Below, one piece after another: positions 18,448-26,775 of a stretch of 64,000 nucleotides of DNA. The position numbers and the translations under genes are program-made. Each line of letters starts with the position of its first letter. Within the stretch, counting starts at the first letter, position 1. The stretch is from Nitrosospira sp. NpAV. Its GTDB lineage: Bacteria; Pseudomonadota; Gammaproteobacteria; Burkholderiales; Nitrosomonadaceae. The stretch is from positions 246,415-310,414 of the forward strand of contig NZ_JXQM01000008.1 of the NCBI RefSeq assembly GCF_000832065.1. The letters run 5' to 3'. The notes below the pieces were generated by a model. The model worked only from the letters and a program-made list of their open reading frames with translations. It was not told where the DNA came from and searched no databases.

Positions 18448-19552
18448 GCTTGAATGTCCAATAGGAATTCAGGAAATAATTGATGAACATCGCAGGGGCA
18501 ATGCCCACAAGCTGGTGAATCTCTGGGGGTGTCGCCGGAAACAGCATCGATAGCAACACGAACGTGGAATAGCTCACCACCAGCGATACGAGAGATACCA
18601 TATTGAATTTCAGACCCTTTATACGTATGCGGTCTTGGGATTGCCGCCAGCGAAAGGTCCAGTAATTATTCAACAGGAAATTCGTAATGATTGAGGCCTC
18701 GATCGAGATGGGTGAAGCAAGATACTTATTAACGTTCATCTGAAGGAGCAGCGTGAATACCCCAAGATTCACAATGACGCCGGACAATCCCACGATGGCG
18801 AACTTGATGAATGTTTTTGAGCTATGCAACCGGATCCACCAAGCATTCAGGATAAACTCGATAATGTCCGAGATTCCAAGCTTGGACTCCCCTTCGGTTC
18901 GGTCAATGAAATCCACCGGAATTTCTTTGACGATCGCACCCAGGGACACAGCCTTGTGGAGCAACGCTACCTGAAAGGCGTAACCCTGGACACGGAGATC
19001 CTCGAATATGATTTTCCTTAACAAGGATGTTTTGATGGCCCGGAACCCCGCCGTGCAATCACGAATTTTGTAGATGCCCGCCACGTAACGCCCGACGATA
19101 TTTCCTCCGAGGGAATTCATGCGACGCAGCAATCCCCATTCCTTAGGGATCGATCCACCTTTCACATAGCGGCTGCCGATTACAAAATCGGCTCCCTCGT
19201 CAAGAGCGGCCATCAAGCGTGGGACATCTTCCGGTTTGTGCGAGAAGTCAGCATCCATCTCGAACACAGCATCGGCATGAAGCTCATCCATGGCGTGGAT
19301 CATGCCACGGATGTAGGCGGCGCCAAGCCCTGCTTTCTGTCCCATCAGCAAATGCACATTGGCATTTGAACCACCCGCCTTTTTCTGTCGCACGACATCC
19401 GCGGTGCCATCCGGAGAACTGTCATCCACCACAAGAATGTGCATGTCATGCGGCATATGTTGAAACTGCGCTTGTAACGCATCGATGATGCTACCGATGT
19501 TATCTCGCTCGTTATACGTCGGCAAAATCATCACTACTTTCAGATTCGCCAT
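18425..19552 (-). CDS. Polyprenyl-phosphate mannose synthase-like GT2 fused to a GtrA domain
   Basis: 375 residues. The N-terminal domain (about 1-235) is DPM1-like GT2: ILPTYNERDNIGSII, VVDDSSPDGTADVV and the metal motif EMDADFSHKPED. The QVALLHKAV region and DRTEGESKLG complete it. The C-terminal part (about 240-370) has four membrane helices with NFLLNNYWTFRW and NYFLNSYWTFKH, which are GtrA repeats. Such fusions make a polyprenyl-phosphate hexose and may flip it. Start ATG at 19550-19552. It is the first gene of a minus-strand run of six genes (19552 down to 12031). Confidence 0.9.
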   Translation of the reverse strand: MANLKVVMILPTYNERDNIGSIIDALQAQFQHMPHDMHILVVDDSSPDGTADVVRQKKAGGSNANVHLLMGQKAGLGAAYIRGMIHAMDELHADAVFEMDADFSHKPEDVPRLMAALDEGADFVIGSRYVKGGSIPKEWGLLRRMNSLGGNIVGRYVAGIYKIRDCTAGFRAIKTSLLRKIIFEDLRVQGYAFQVALLHKAVSLGAIVKEIPVDFIDRTEGESKLGISDIIEFILNAWWIRLHSSKTFIKFAIVGLSGVIVNLGVFTLLLQMNVNKYLASPISIEASIITNFLLNNYWTFRWRQSQDRIRIKGLKFNMVSLVSLVVSYSTFVLLSMLFPATPPEIHQLVGIAPAMFINYFLNSYWTFKHAPDPKD

Positions 19553-19888
19553 GGGATCTGCGCCATAAGAGTCAATTTATCAGGTTGTGGATTAAGATCA
19601 GAACGCGGCAGTTAAGGGTGATTGATATAGAGCGGGTCCCCAAAGTATCCCAAAATTCCCGGCGGGGATTTGAACCCGGACGATTGTATGGCCTTGCGTG
19701 GCCTTGGTAAAGATTCACCAGCCCTTACGCCTGGACTTGGGTAACATCGAAAAACCGGCTCAACTGATCAAATGTGGCACAAATCGATAATACTGCTGAT
19801 TGCAGTCTTCCGATCGGCGGAATAACATCATAAACAAGGGTTACTTCATCAATATAACATAACGCCGCAGTCCAGTCGTTAGCATGCC
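19553..19888. other. Intergenic region with a tRNA T-arm-like remnant
   Basis: About 336 bases upstream of the DPM1-GtrA gene. At about 19662-19684, read on the minus strand, there is a CCGGG-TTCAAAT-CCCCG segment resembling a tRNA T-arm with one mismatched pair. No matching anticodon arm, D-arm or acceptor stem was found around it, so no tRNA is called. A promoter for the downstream minus-strand genes is expected here but not resolved. Confidence 0.45.
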
Positions 19889-20917
19889 TTACCTGCGTCC
19901 CATAGCCCAACGAAACTTCCGCATAAGCTCGAGGAAACCGGAAACCTCCGCCTCGAATTCCACCTGGGCGATATTTTCGCCATCCAGAAAACGCCGTAAC
20001 TCGAGACGTTCCGTATCCGGGTAATTGAATCCGGAAAGACAGGTGGTAGCGCTTTCAATTCCCAGCGCTCTCAGCCAGGGAAATTGTGAGGGATGGAATT
20101 CGCCACTCGGATAGCAAAAATGCTGGAGTGGCCCACGGGCGATGCGTTCAAGCACCGCACGATTATCTACGATCTCTCTTTCGACACCTTCAGGATCACC
20201 GATTGGCAGACGGTGGCGGTGCGTGTGGAGTTGCAGGCCCATGCCCTGCGAGGGAAGCTGTGCCAGCTGTTCCATGGTCATCAGGCGAAAAAGGGGATTC
20301 TCCCCATCCGGGTTCCAATCCACTTCGAGTGTCTTCGCAAGCTTCGTCAGCAAAGCTTGCCTCTCCGGGCCGGTTCTCCCCTCGCTCGCCTCGCCGATGC
20401 TGCGTGCCGCACGCTCCCTCTCTTCTGGCGAGTTCAAGGGGATGGTTTCCGCATCCAGCCCGAAATCCTGCATGTCCAGGGCTTTTCCTCGCCCTTTCCA
20501 GATTAAATAACGGAGAGCCACGTTGAATACAGGCATCCCAGTCACCACATCGCTCGTGGTTACATATACGGTTGACGGAAATCCCTGCTTCCGCAGGGCA
20601 GGTACTGCCTTCGTGCCGATCCCAAGCCAGCCGTCGTCGAATGTGATGACCAGCGCGTGAGGGGGAAGGCTTTGCTGATCCATCAGCGTCAAGGCTTCAC
20701 TAAGCGAAAGAACCGGATAGTTATGCCGCTTTAGATATGCCATGCGTTGGAGAAAGGTATCTTCATGCATGAACAACTTCGGGTGAAAACTATGCTCGTC
20801 ATGAAGCGATATGCCGTGATAACAAATGATGCGCAACCCTCGCGCGGTCAATATCCGCGCCAGGCCGAAACCACCCAGCGCTTTGACGACGGTCAGTACC
20901 GTTTGGCGAAGTGACAT
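19889..20917 (-). CDS. Polysaccharide deacetylase family protein
   Basis: 342 residues. NodB motif 1 is VITFDDGWLGIGTKAVPAL near residue 90. Motif 2 is LQLHTHRHRLP near residue 230, with His residues for metal. HFCYPSGEFHPSQFPWL follows as the third motif. RIICYHGISLHDE near residue 30 is typical of the family. No clear signal peptide; a short hydrophobic N-terminus is present. It starts 4 bases after the stop of the 311-residue unknown gene, so the two are very probably co-expressed. It likely deacetylates an amino sugar polymer or intermediate. It is a separate protein from the deacetylase at 5061-6053. Confidence 0.87.
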   Translation of the reverse strand: MSLRQTVLTVVKALGGFGLARILTARGLRIICYHGISLHDEHSFHPKLFMHEDTFLQRMAYLKRHNYPVLSLSEALTLMDQQSLPPHALVITFDDGWLGIGTKAVPALRKQGFPSTVYVTTSDVVTGMPVFNVALRYLIWKGRGKALDMQDFGLDAETIPLNSPEERERAARSIGEASEGRTGPERQALLTKLAKTLEVDWNPDGENPLFRLMTMEQLAQLPSQGMGLQLHTHRHRLPIGDPEGVEREIVDNRAVLERIARGPLQHFCYPSGEFHPSQFPWLRALGIESATTCLSGFNYPDTERLELRRFLDGENIAQVEFEAEVSGFLELMRKFRWAMGRR

Positions 20918-20921
20918 ATAT

Positions 20922-21857
20922 TCAGGCTTGAAGACCTTCTGCGCGCGCTTGTTTCGCCCAGCGAAGCAAATCCTCGCGAGCCCAGACCATCAGGTAGTTT
21001 GTCGGCATATATTCCCCTTTTTCATACTGTTCCCTGCGCCGGCGCGAATGACCGGTGGCGTTGCCGATAGCCGCCCCGTCGCTTCCCATACGAAAAATAC
21101 AAGCTCCGTTTTGCAGAGGCCGGTGACGAAGAAAACCGAGATTGGGAGTAATCTCCTCCACTCGGGGGTCATACCACCAGCTGCTACCAAATAAACCTTT
21201 GATTTGGGGATTCATCTCCAGCAGGTCGGCAACTCTCAGGTAGCAACGATCCCAGCCTTCGGGAGTAAATTGCCGGCGGGAGCGGGGATCCATGTGCATT
21301 TCATAAAATGGGCGGAAACCCCCGCTGCGCGCAGTAAAAAACCACAGTACTCCGAGTAGTTGATTGATGCCGTCGCGAAACGCGGTGCTGCGAGGAACTC
21401 CCGAAAATTCGTCCACAAGTTCTGCTCCGCAGGGAATCAACTTACCACGGCAAATCGCAAGATCCTTGTTGAATAGATCATTTTCCTGGGTATAGAATTC
21501 ATGCGGATTCGTGTCGAATTGTTCAAGAATACGTCGAAATTCCACTTCATATTGCGATGCCACGGAGAGCGGAAGCCCTTTTTGCGCACGCCAGCCAAAA
21601 TCGGCAATCAATGTGGCGAGTACCAGCTTATGGTAAAGCGCCATTCCGGCCAAACCGGACTTCCGCTCTATCTCAGCGCATGCGGCGCGAAAGGCCCCTG
21701 GAAGATCGCTGTATCCGCCATAAGTGCAGGTTGCAACAAGCTCAGCGGTGAGACGCTCGGAAAAAAGGCTTTCCATGACCCCGGGATATTCGCGCGCAAA
21801 TTGAGCGCTGATGCCGCGAATAAGCGAGGCGGCCTGGGAAATGGGGAACTCGACCAT
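20922..21857 (-). CDS. Conserved-looking protein of unknown function
   Basis: 311 residues, no signal peptide and no clear membrane helix; it looks cytoplasmic. I do not recognise a family. Visible features are a helical, alanine-rich N-terminal third, a KLIPCGAELVDEFSGVPR segment near residue 140, a run with EMHMDPRSRRQFTPEGWDR near residue 190, and a basic C-terminal NATGHSRRRREQYEKGEY. The gene is 4 bases upstream of a deacetylase gene and in a polysaccharide region, so a sugar-modification role is a guess from context only. Codon use resembles its neighbours. Confidence 0.75.
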   Translation of the reverse strand: MVEFPISQAASLIRGISAQFAREYPGVMESLFSERLTAELVATCTYGGYSDLPGAFRAACAEIERKSGLAGMALYHKLVLATLIADFGWRAQKGLPLSVASQYEVEFRRILEQFDTNPHEFYTQENDLFNKDLAICRGKLIPCGAELVDEFSGVPRSTAFRDGINQLLGVLWFFTARSGGFRPFYEMHMDPRSRRQFTPEGWDRCYLRVADLLEMNPQIKGLFGSSWWYDPRVEEITPNLGFLRHRPLQNGACIFRMGSDGAAIGNATGHSRRRREQYEKGEYMPTNYLMVWAREDLLRWAKQARAEGLQA

Positions 21858-22027
21858 TGGCTGATGTTATCCTCTCGGCCGGAGGGGCCATGCAACTAAT
21901 CGATACGTAGAAAAATTGTCGATGACGGAGAGAAAGGCCGGGATGAGGCATAGCAAATGCGGGCGGATTGGAACCCATTTTGCGGGTAAATATCTACCCC
22001 GTTCAGACTCGTGCCGCAGATAATGTC

Positions 22028-23557
22028 TTATCTTCTCCGCACGCGGCCACGCAAACTACGTCCACGAGCAGCCCAGCCGAGAAGACCGAGCCCTGCCAGC
22101 CACATTGCATATGTTTGCGGTTCCGGAACCGCGGCAACCATTGGCTTATACAGCCATACCGCCGCATCCCAAGCCCCTCCTCCTTGAGAGGAAAGTTCGT
22201 CCAAAGCGATAAATGCACCTAGCGTTTCATCATAGTGCCACTTGCCCAGCACGCCGGAACCAAAGTTTCCATGAGGATGATCCACGGTTGAGCTTTCTAT
22301 TCTGGTGACAGTCCAGGTAGTATTTTCGCCGATATTTCCGGCTGCATCGGTGAGGACATTTGCCACCCAGACCGTTCCCCCGCCATCTCCGCCATCCCAC
22401 AGGACAATCGTATTATTGGCCGAATCATAATCAATACCATAATTTCCCGTCATTACAAAGTCGCTGCCATCCTGATTGACGAGATTGACTCCGATGTCGA
22501 GTTTTCCTTGAGGGTCGGCCGGATCTGGGTTGTCCAGATCCCATATCGTCAATTCGGATGTATAGCTTCCCGTGACAAAAGCTGTTTTGATATAAAGGTT
22601 ATGTTCGGTATCAATCGTTCCGGCACTTTGGTACCCGCCCGTGTTACGCGAAGCGCGGATTCTCTCCCACGAATCCTCGCCACCGTTTCTGACATCCCCC
22701 ACGGTATAACGGTAAAGAAACGGAAACCCTGATGCATTCGCGTCAGCGGTGAGATAAACAACGTCCTTGCCATTTTCGGTGCGGTAGGCGGTAGTTCCAT
22801 GAATATAGGCCGGGGCTTCGGTACCAGTCCAACGCCCGTGCCGGTCGATCCACATGTCGCCGCCTTGCGCGATATTATCAGTGTTCCAGCCAGAACCGGT
22901 AGTGCCCCCGACTTTGTTCGGATCAGCCTTACTCGGGTCCCACAAATAAGGCCCGGCACGGCTCACGTTCGTACCGTCCGTCTTCTGGAAATTCCCGCCG
23001 CCGGGTGCCGCGGCTCCTCCGAATGTAAGGAACATGTCGTTGACGGGGAGATAAATATTGTTGTCATAGGTATGCGCAGATTGCGGCGCAGTGCCCCCGA
23101 TGATAAATCCATTCGAATCAATCTTGCTTGGCAGGGAACCTCGTCCCCAACCTCCTGTCGCCCCATCCCATACATACATTTCGTTGCCTACGTAGTTCGC
23201 ATGGCCGCCACCCCAGAGCATCAAGTTTCCTTCAGCCGAATCCCAGGCAAAGGAACTCCATGCCCTTACAACTGCCCCAGGAAATTTATTGCTGTTCGCC
23301 TGGACGGCGTCGGCACCTGTCGGCCACGCATCCGAAAAAAAGTTGGTACTTGCCTTGACCCAACCGCCCTCTGGGGTCGCCGCAAGCAATGACGACAAAC
23401 GCTCGAAGCTGGTGGCGGCATGGGCTTGCGCCACAAATATGGAGAATGCGCTGACGACGAGGAGCTTGCCAAATGTTCGACTTACCGGCTGAATCATACT
23501 CTTGGGATAACTGGACACCAGGATTTCATATTCACTTGATATACCCAATTTATACAT
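22028..23557 (-). CDS. PEP-CTERM protein with a propeller-like ectodomain
   Basis: 509 residues from the ATG at 23555-23557, preceded by AGGGA at 7 bases. An ATG at 23497 would give a shorter, more ordinary signal peptide but lacks a ribosome site. The signal peptide ends at VAQAHA. The body contains repeated Trp/Gly-rich strands (LMLWGGGHANYVGNEMYVWD, IVLWDGGDGGGTVWVANVL) that suggest a kelch-like beta-propeller. The C-terminus is a textbook PEP-CTERM: VPEPQTYAMWLAGLGLLGWA plus a basic tail. It should be exported and processed by an exosortase. Function of the ectodomain is unknown. Confidence 0.88.
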   Translation of the reverse strand: MYKLGISSEYEILVSSYPKSMIQPVSRTFGKLLVVSAFSIFVAQAHAATSFERLSSLLAATPEGGWVKASTNFFSDAWPTGADAVQANSNKFPGAVVRAWSSFAWDSAEGNLMLWGGGHANYVGNEMYVWDGATGGWGRGSLPSKIDSNGFIIGGTAPQSAHTYDNNIYLPVNDMFLTFGGAAAPGGGNFQKTDGTNVSRAGPYLWDPSKADPNKVGGTTGSGWNTDNIAQGGDMWIDRHGRWTGTEAPAYIHGTTAYRTENGKDVVYLTADANASGFPFLYRYTVGDVRNGGEDSWERIRASRNTGGYQSAGTIDTEHNLYIKTAFVTGSYTSELTIWDLDNPDPADPQGKLDIGVNLVNQDGSDFVMTGNYGIDYDSANNTIVLWDGGDGGGTVWVANVLTDAAGNIGENTTWTVTRIESSTVDHPHGNFGSGVLGKWHYDETLGAFIALDELSSQGGGAWDAAVWLYKPMVAAVPEPQTYAMWLAGLGLLGWAARGRSLRGRVRRR

Positions 23558-24044
23558 GTCTTCATCCCTGAAAGTGGAAGCGCCCAGACGGAAGCATACA
23601 AGAAAAAGCGCTGTAAAATGAGGCTACTTTCACTTTTACTTAATACTTCATATGTCTTATAGTACTATTCTATTAATAAGCTTTGCTAATATACCGCGTG
23701 CACCAAAATCGGAACAGAGCAAAATCCAATTTCCAGCAGAATAATTGCAGGTGTTTCCGGAAAAAATACCGTTGTTCCCATACCACAATGGCAGAATTTA
23801 CCGGGACATGGGAAAAGTTCCAAAGTCAATTGAACCCAGATAATCCATTAGTCGACTCTGCGAGCCTACGCGAGTGCTGATTGTCAGGTTGCGCCCTAAT
23901 GAATTATCTGGGTTGAAAGTGTCCTTGCCTGACCCTCGCACCCAGCTTACAACCTGTTCAACAGCCAGACATGGCAAATTAAAATCACTGAGCTCAATGG
24001 CCACCTATGATGGATATTCGGGCTAATCAATCGTTGCGAGTGTA
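23558..24044. other. Intergenic region between divergent genes, with a MITE-like element
   Basis: About 490 bases, AT-rich near 23640-23700. It contains the inverted-repeat element at 23833-23914 described separately. I see no gene in it. It must carry promoters for the minus-strand PEP-CTERM gene and the plus-strand GNAT-ACP operon. Confidence 0.6.
23833..23914. repeat. MITE-like inverted-repeat element, copy 1
   Basis: 82 bases bounded by 19-base arms, AACCCAGATAATCCATTAG (23833-23851) and its inverted match at 23896-23914 with one mismatch. The same arms bound a 171-base element at 31482-31652. No transposase is encoded, so it resembles a non-autonomous miniature element. The parent insertion sequence is not in the window. 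On RNA it would also form a long hairpin. Confidence 0.65.
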
Positions 24045-24797
24045 ATGGCATCAATAACGGCACGAAAGAACGCATTCAACCAAATGTTGGAGCAATGGGG
24101 CTGGTTCAATACCGGCCTTTTCGTGCTTAACAGACTTCTGGCCATTATCTCAAAGGGAAGTCTGCGACTATACAAATATAATTTGATCGCGCAGCCCGTG
24201 GCAAAAGTAAGCCTGCTTCCGCCCGGGAGGGGCAGAAAGATAGAAATTCGATTGATTCAGCCACATGATGAAATTACCCGGCAATTCCCCAGGCCCGCAG
24301 CAGCGATTCAAGCAAGATTCGAGCAGGGCGCGAAATGCCTGGTGGCATTTAAGGACGGTCAATTTATCGGCTTCCTGTGGCTATTACTGGGAAGCTACCA
24401 GGAGGATGAAGTGCGGGCTCGCTTTACCCCGCTGCCCCTAAATCAAGCTGCGTGGGATTTCGATGTGTATGTGGTGCCGGACTTCCGTTTGGGACTGACT
24501 TTTCCGCGCCTGTGGGATGAGGCAAACCGCTTTCTGACCGGGAATGATATTCTATGGTCATGCAGCCGCATTTCTGCCTTCAACGCCGGCTCCCTCGGCG
24601 CCCATGCGCGCCTTGGAACGGTATCGCTGGGTAATGCCATTTTTTTTTGTGCAGGCCGGTGGCAGGTTACCTTCGCCTCCATACCCCCTTATTTTCATCT
24701 GTCTTTAAATCCAGAATCCTTTCCGCAATTCTGCTTGAATACACAGGGGCTCGGAAGAACCCTATCCACCGAACACGACAAACCAACTATGGAGTAA
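24045..24797 (+). CDS. GNAT-like acyltransferase of an exosortase-associated operon
   Basis: 250 residues. The central part fits a GNAT fold: QFPRPAAAIQARFEQGAKCLVAFKDG followed by FIGFLWLLLGSYQEDEVR, then a strand DFDVYVVPDFR and ISAFNAGSLGAHARLG, which would be the acetyl-CoA helix and the substrate side. The canonical Q/RxxGxG/A loop is not clear, so the assignment is moderate. It ends 3 bases before the acyl carrier protein gene and shares its operon. This suggests it could use an acyl-ACP rather than acyl-CoA donor; that is inference. Confidence 0.65.
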   Translation: MASITARKNAFNQMLEQWGWFNTGLFVLNRLLAIISKGSLRLYKYNLIAQPVAKVSLLPPGRGRKIEIRLIQPHDEITRQFPRPAAAIQARFEQGAKCLVAFKDGQFIGFLWLLLGSYQEDEVRARFTPLPLNQAAWDFDVYVVPDFRLGLTFPRLWDEANRFLTGNDILWSCSRISAFNAGSLGAHARLGTVSLGNAIFFCAGRWQVTFASIPPYFHLSLNPESFPQFCLNTQGLGRTLSTEHDKPTME

Positions 24798-24800
24798 GCA

Positions 24801-25052
24801 ATGCAGTACCTTGAAGAAGTAAAAAACATTCTGTCCGATGTATTGAGTCTCGGTGAGCGAAAAGACTCCCTCAATGAGGATTCAATCTTGCTGGGAAATC
24901 TCCCCGAATTGGATTCAATGGCGGTTGTGAATGTGATCACAGCTTTGGAAGAGCACTTTGGCATTACCGTGGACGATGATGAGATCAGCGCGAGCACTTT
25001 CGAGACCCTTGGCAGCCTGACCCGCTTCGTCGAGCAGAAACTGGCTGAATGA
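24801..25052 (+). CDS. Acyl carrier protein (dedicated, exosortase-associated)
   Basis: 83 residues, acidic, four-helix ACP pattern. The phosphopantetheine serine is Ser39 in ELDSMAVVNVI. It is not the fatty-acid ACP (no fab genes nearby). It is flanked by a GNAT-like gene 3 bases upstream and overlaps by 4 bases (ATGA) the exosortase A-associated hydrolase 2 gene. Such ACP-hydrolase groups recur near XrtA loci. It probably carries an acyl or aminoacyl group used to modify a glycan or lipid; the cargo is unknown. Confidence 0.92.
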   Translation: MQYLEEVKNILSDVLSLGERKDSLNEDSILLGNLPELDSMAVVNVITALEEHFGITVDDDEISASTFETLGSLTRFVEQKLAE

Positions 25053-25906
25053 ATGGATTACCCGACACTCTCCCCGCCGAGTCTTTCTTTCTGAAAACCG
25101 GTGCCGGAGAACGGTTCTGTCTTTACCACGGCCCTCATCCCGACAGGGAATGCCGCGGCGTATTAATCTATGTTCATCCTTTTGGCGAAGAGATGAACAA
25201 ATCCCGCCGCATGGCGGCGATGCAGGCAAGGGCCTTTGCCGCGATCGGATTTGGCGTATTGCAGATCGATCTTTTTGGCTGCGGCGATAGCAGCGGCGAA
25301 TTCGTGGAGGCTCGCTGGAATATTTGGAAACAGGATTTGGTTGCTGCAAGAAACTGGTTGGAAAGTAAGGCGACTGGCCCGGTCAGCCTTTGGGGTCTGC
25401 GTTTGGGTGCGCTACTGGCATTGGACTTTGCCAGGAATCCTGAAAACGCGGTTGACAAGATCATTCTGTGGCAACCGGTAATTAGCGGAGAATTGTTTCT
25501 TACCCAGTTTCTGCGTCTGCGGCTGGCCAACGAAATGCTCTCAGGCAGCGAAGGTAGCCAGAAAGCATCCGGAACGCATGCGATGCGCGCTACCCTTGAG
25601 AAGGGGGAAATTCTTGAGGTGGCTGGTTATGAGCTTGCACCGGATTTGGCCGCCGCTATTGATTCGCTGAAAGCAGCTGAACTCATTGTAACGCGAAATC
25701 CCATTCACTGGTTCGAGATCGTGGCCGAGCCGGAGCGTCCCATGGCGCCCGCCGGAGCCAAAGTGGTAAGTGCTTGGAAAGAGGATGGGGTCGATTTGCA
25801 TGTGCACCTTGTGCCGTGCCCGCCATTCTGGGCTACTCAGGAAATTTCGGAATGCGCTGAACTGGTATCGGCTACGACAAACGTTTTTGCTGATGGCGCT
25901 CCATGA
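25049..25906 (+). CDS. Hydrolase 2, exosortase A system-associated (alpha/beta fold)
   Basis: 285 residues, alpha/beta-hydrolase fold. YVHPFGEEMNKSRRM gives the oxyanion-side loop and DLFGCGDSSGEF the following motif. At the nucleophile elbow the usual G-x-S-x-G reads GLRLGA, with Arg118 where the serine should be. The C-terminal catalytic His of the fold is not obvious. It overlaps both neighbours by 4 bases, so translation is coupled. The family name comes from its consistent occurrence with XrtA. A classical serine-esterase activity looks unlikely. Confidence 0.88.
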   Translation: MNGLPDTLPAESFFLKTGAGERFCLYHGPHPDRECRGVLIYVHPFGEEMNKSRRMAAMQARAFAAIGFGVLQIDLFGCGDSSGEFVEARWNIWKQDLVAARNWLESKATGPVSLWGLRLGALLALDFARNPENAVDKIILWQPVISGELFLTQFLRLRLANEMLSGSEGSQKASGTHAMRATLEKGEILEVAGYELAPDLAAAIDSLKAAELIVTRNPIHWFEIVAEPERPMAPAGAKVVSAWKEDGVDLHVHLVPCPPFWATQEISECAELVSATTNVFADGAP

Positions 25907-26775
25907 ACTTCGAGGAACGTACGCTTACTTTTCCGTGTAACGGCAATTGGTTATACGGCATTTTGAGCTTGCCCGAGTCCTCAGTTTCCAGAGGTGTGCT
26001 GATCGTGGTGGGCGGACCACAATATCGGGTTGGAAGCCACCGCCAATTCACCTTGCTTGCCCGCCACCTTGCCGCTCAAGGTGTGCCCGTCTTGCGTTTT
26101 GATTATCGGGGAATGGGCGATAGCGAAGGGGATGTGCGGACGTTCGAAGACCTGGACGATGATCTGCGTTGCGCGATCGATAGTTTTCTCAAGGAAGTTC
26201 CATCTCTTAACGAACTGGTGATCTGGGGATTATGTGATGCCGCGTCGGCCGCGCTTTTCTACGCTCCTCAGGATAAACGCGTAACAGGACTGGTACTGCT
26301 CAACCCGTGGGCACGAACAGACGAGGGGGCTGCCAAGGCCTATCTGAAACATTATTATATCGCCCGGCTATTTGAGCCGCGCTTATGGAGCAAGATATTG
26401 CAGGGACGCTTCAATTATTCGGAGGCGGGTCAATCGTTCCTGAAAACGGCCGGCACAGTCTTGAAAAGAAAAAAAAGCGCTGTGGCAATCACGAACACCG
26501 AAGGGATCAAATCTTGCGATCGCGCTCCCCTGCCGGAGCGGATGTTCACCGGACTCAGCCGTTTCGAAGGAAAACTACTTCTGATAACCAGCGGCAATGA
26601 CCTCACTGCTCAGGAGTTTCTGGGCATGGTCAACGATTCACCCTCGTGGCAAAAATTGCTGGCTTCCCCACGCGTGTCCCGGGTGGATTTACCTGAGGCC
26701 ACCCATACCTTCTCGCGGCGCGAATGGCGTGATCAGGTCGCGGCCTGGACAAGGGAATGGATTCAATCGTGGTGA
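25903..26775 (+). CDS. Hydrolase 1, exosortase A system-associated (alpha/beta fold)
   Basis: 290 residues. The N-terminal VVGGPQYRVGSHRQF and the following RFDYRGMGDSEGD are diagnostic of this exosortase A-associated family. The nucleophile elbow reads VIWGLCDAASA, placing Cys111 at the serine position, so a thiol nucleophile is possible. EATHTFSRREWRD near the C-terminus supplies the likely catalytic His. It is coupled to hydrolase 2 by a 4-base overlap and its 3' end overlaps the next glycosyltransferase gene by 19 bases. A thioesterase-like or acyltransferase role with the adjacent ACP is a reasonable but untested idea. Confidence 0.9.
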   Translation: MNFEERTLTFPCNGNWLYGILSLPESSVSRGVLIVVGGPQYRVGSHRQFTLLARHLAAQGVPVLRFDYRGMGDSEGDVRTFEDLDDDLRCAIDSFLKEVPSLNELVIWGLCDAASAALFYAPQDKRVTGLVLLNPWARTDEGAAKAYLKHYYIARLFEPRLWSKILQGRFNYSEAGQSFLKTAGTVLKRKKSAVAITNTEGIKSCDRAPLPERMFTGLSRFEGKLLLITSGNDLTAQEFLGMVNDSPSWQKLLASPRVSRVDLPEATHTFSRREWRDQVAAWTREWIQSW

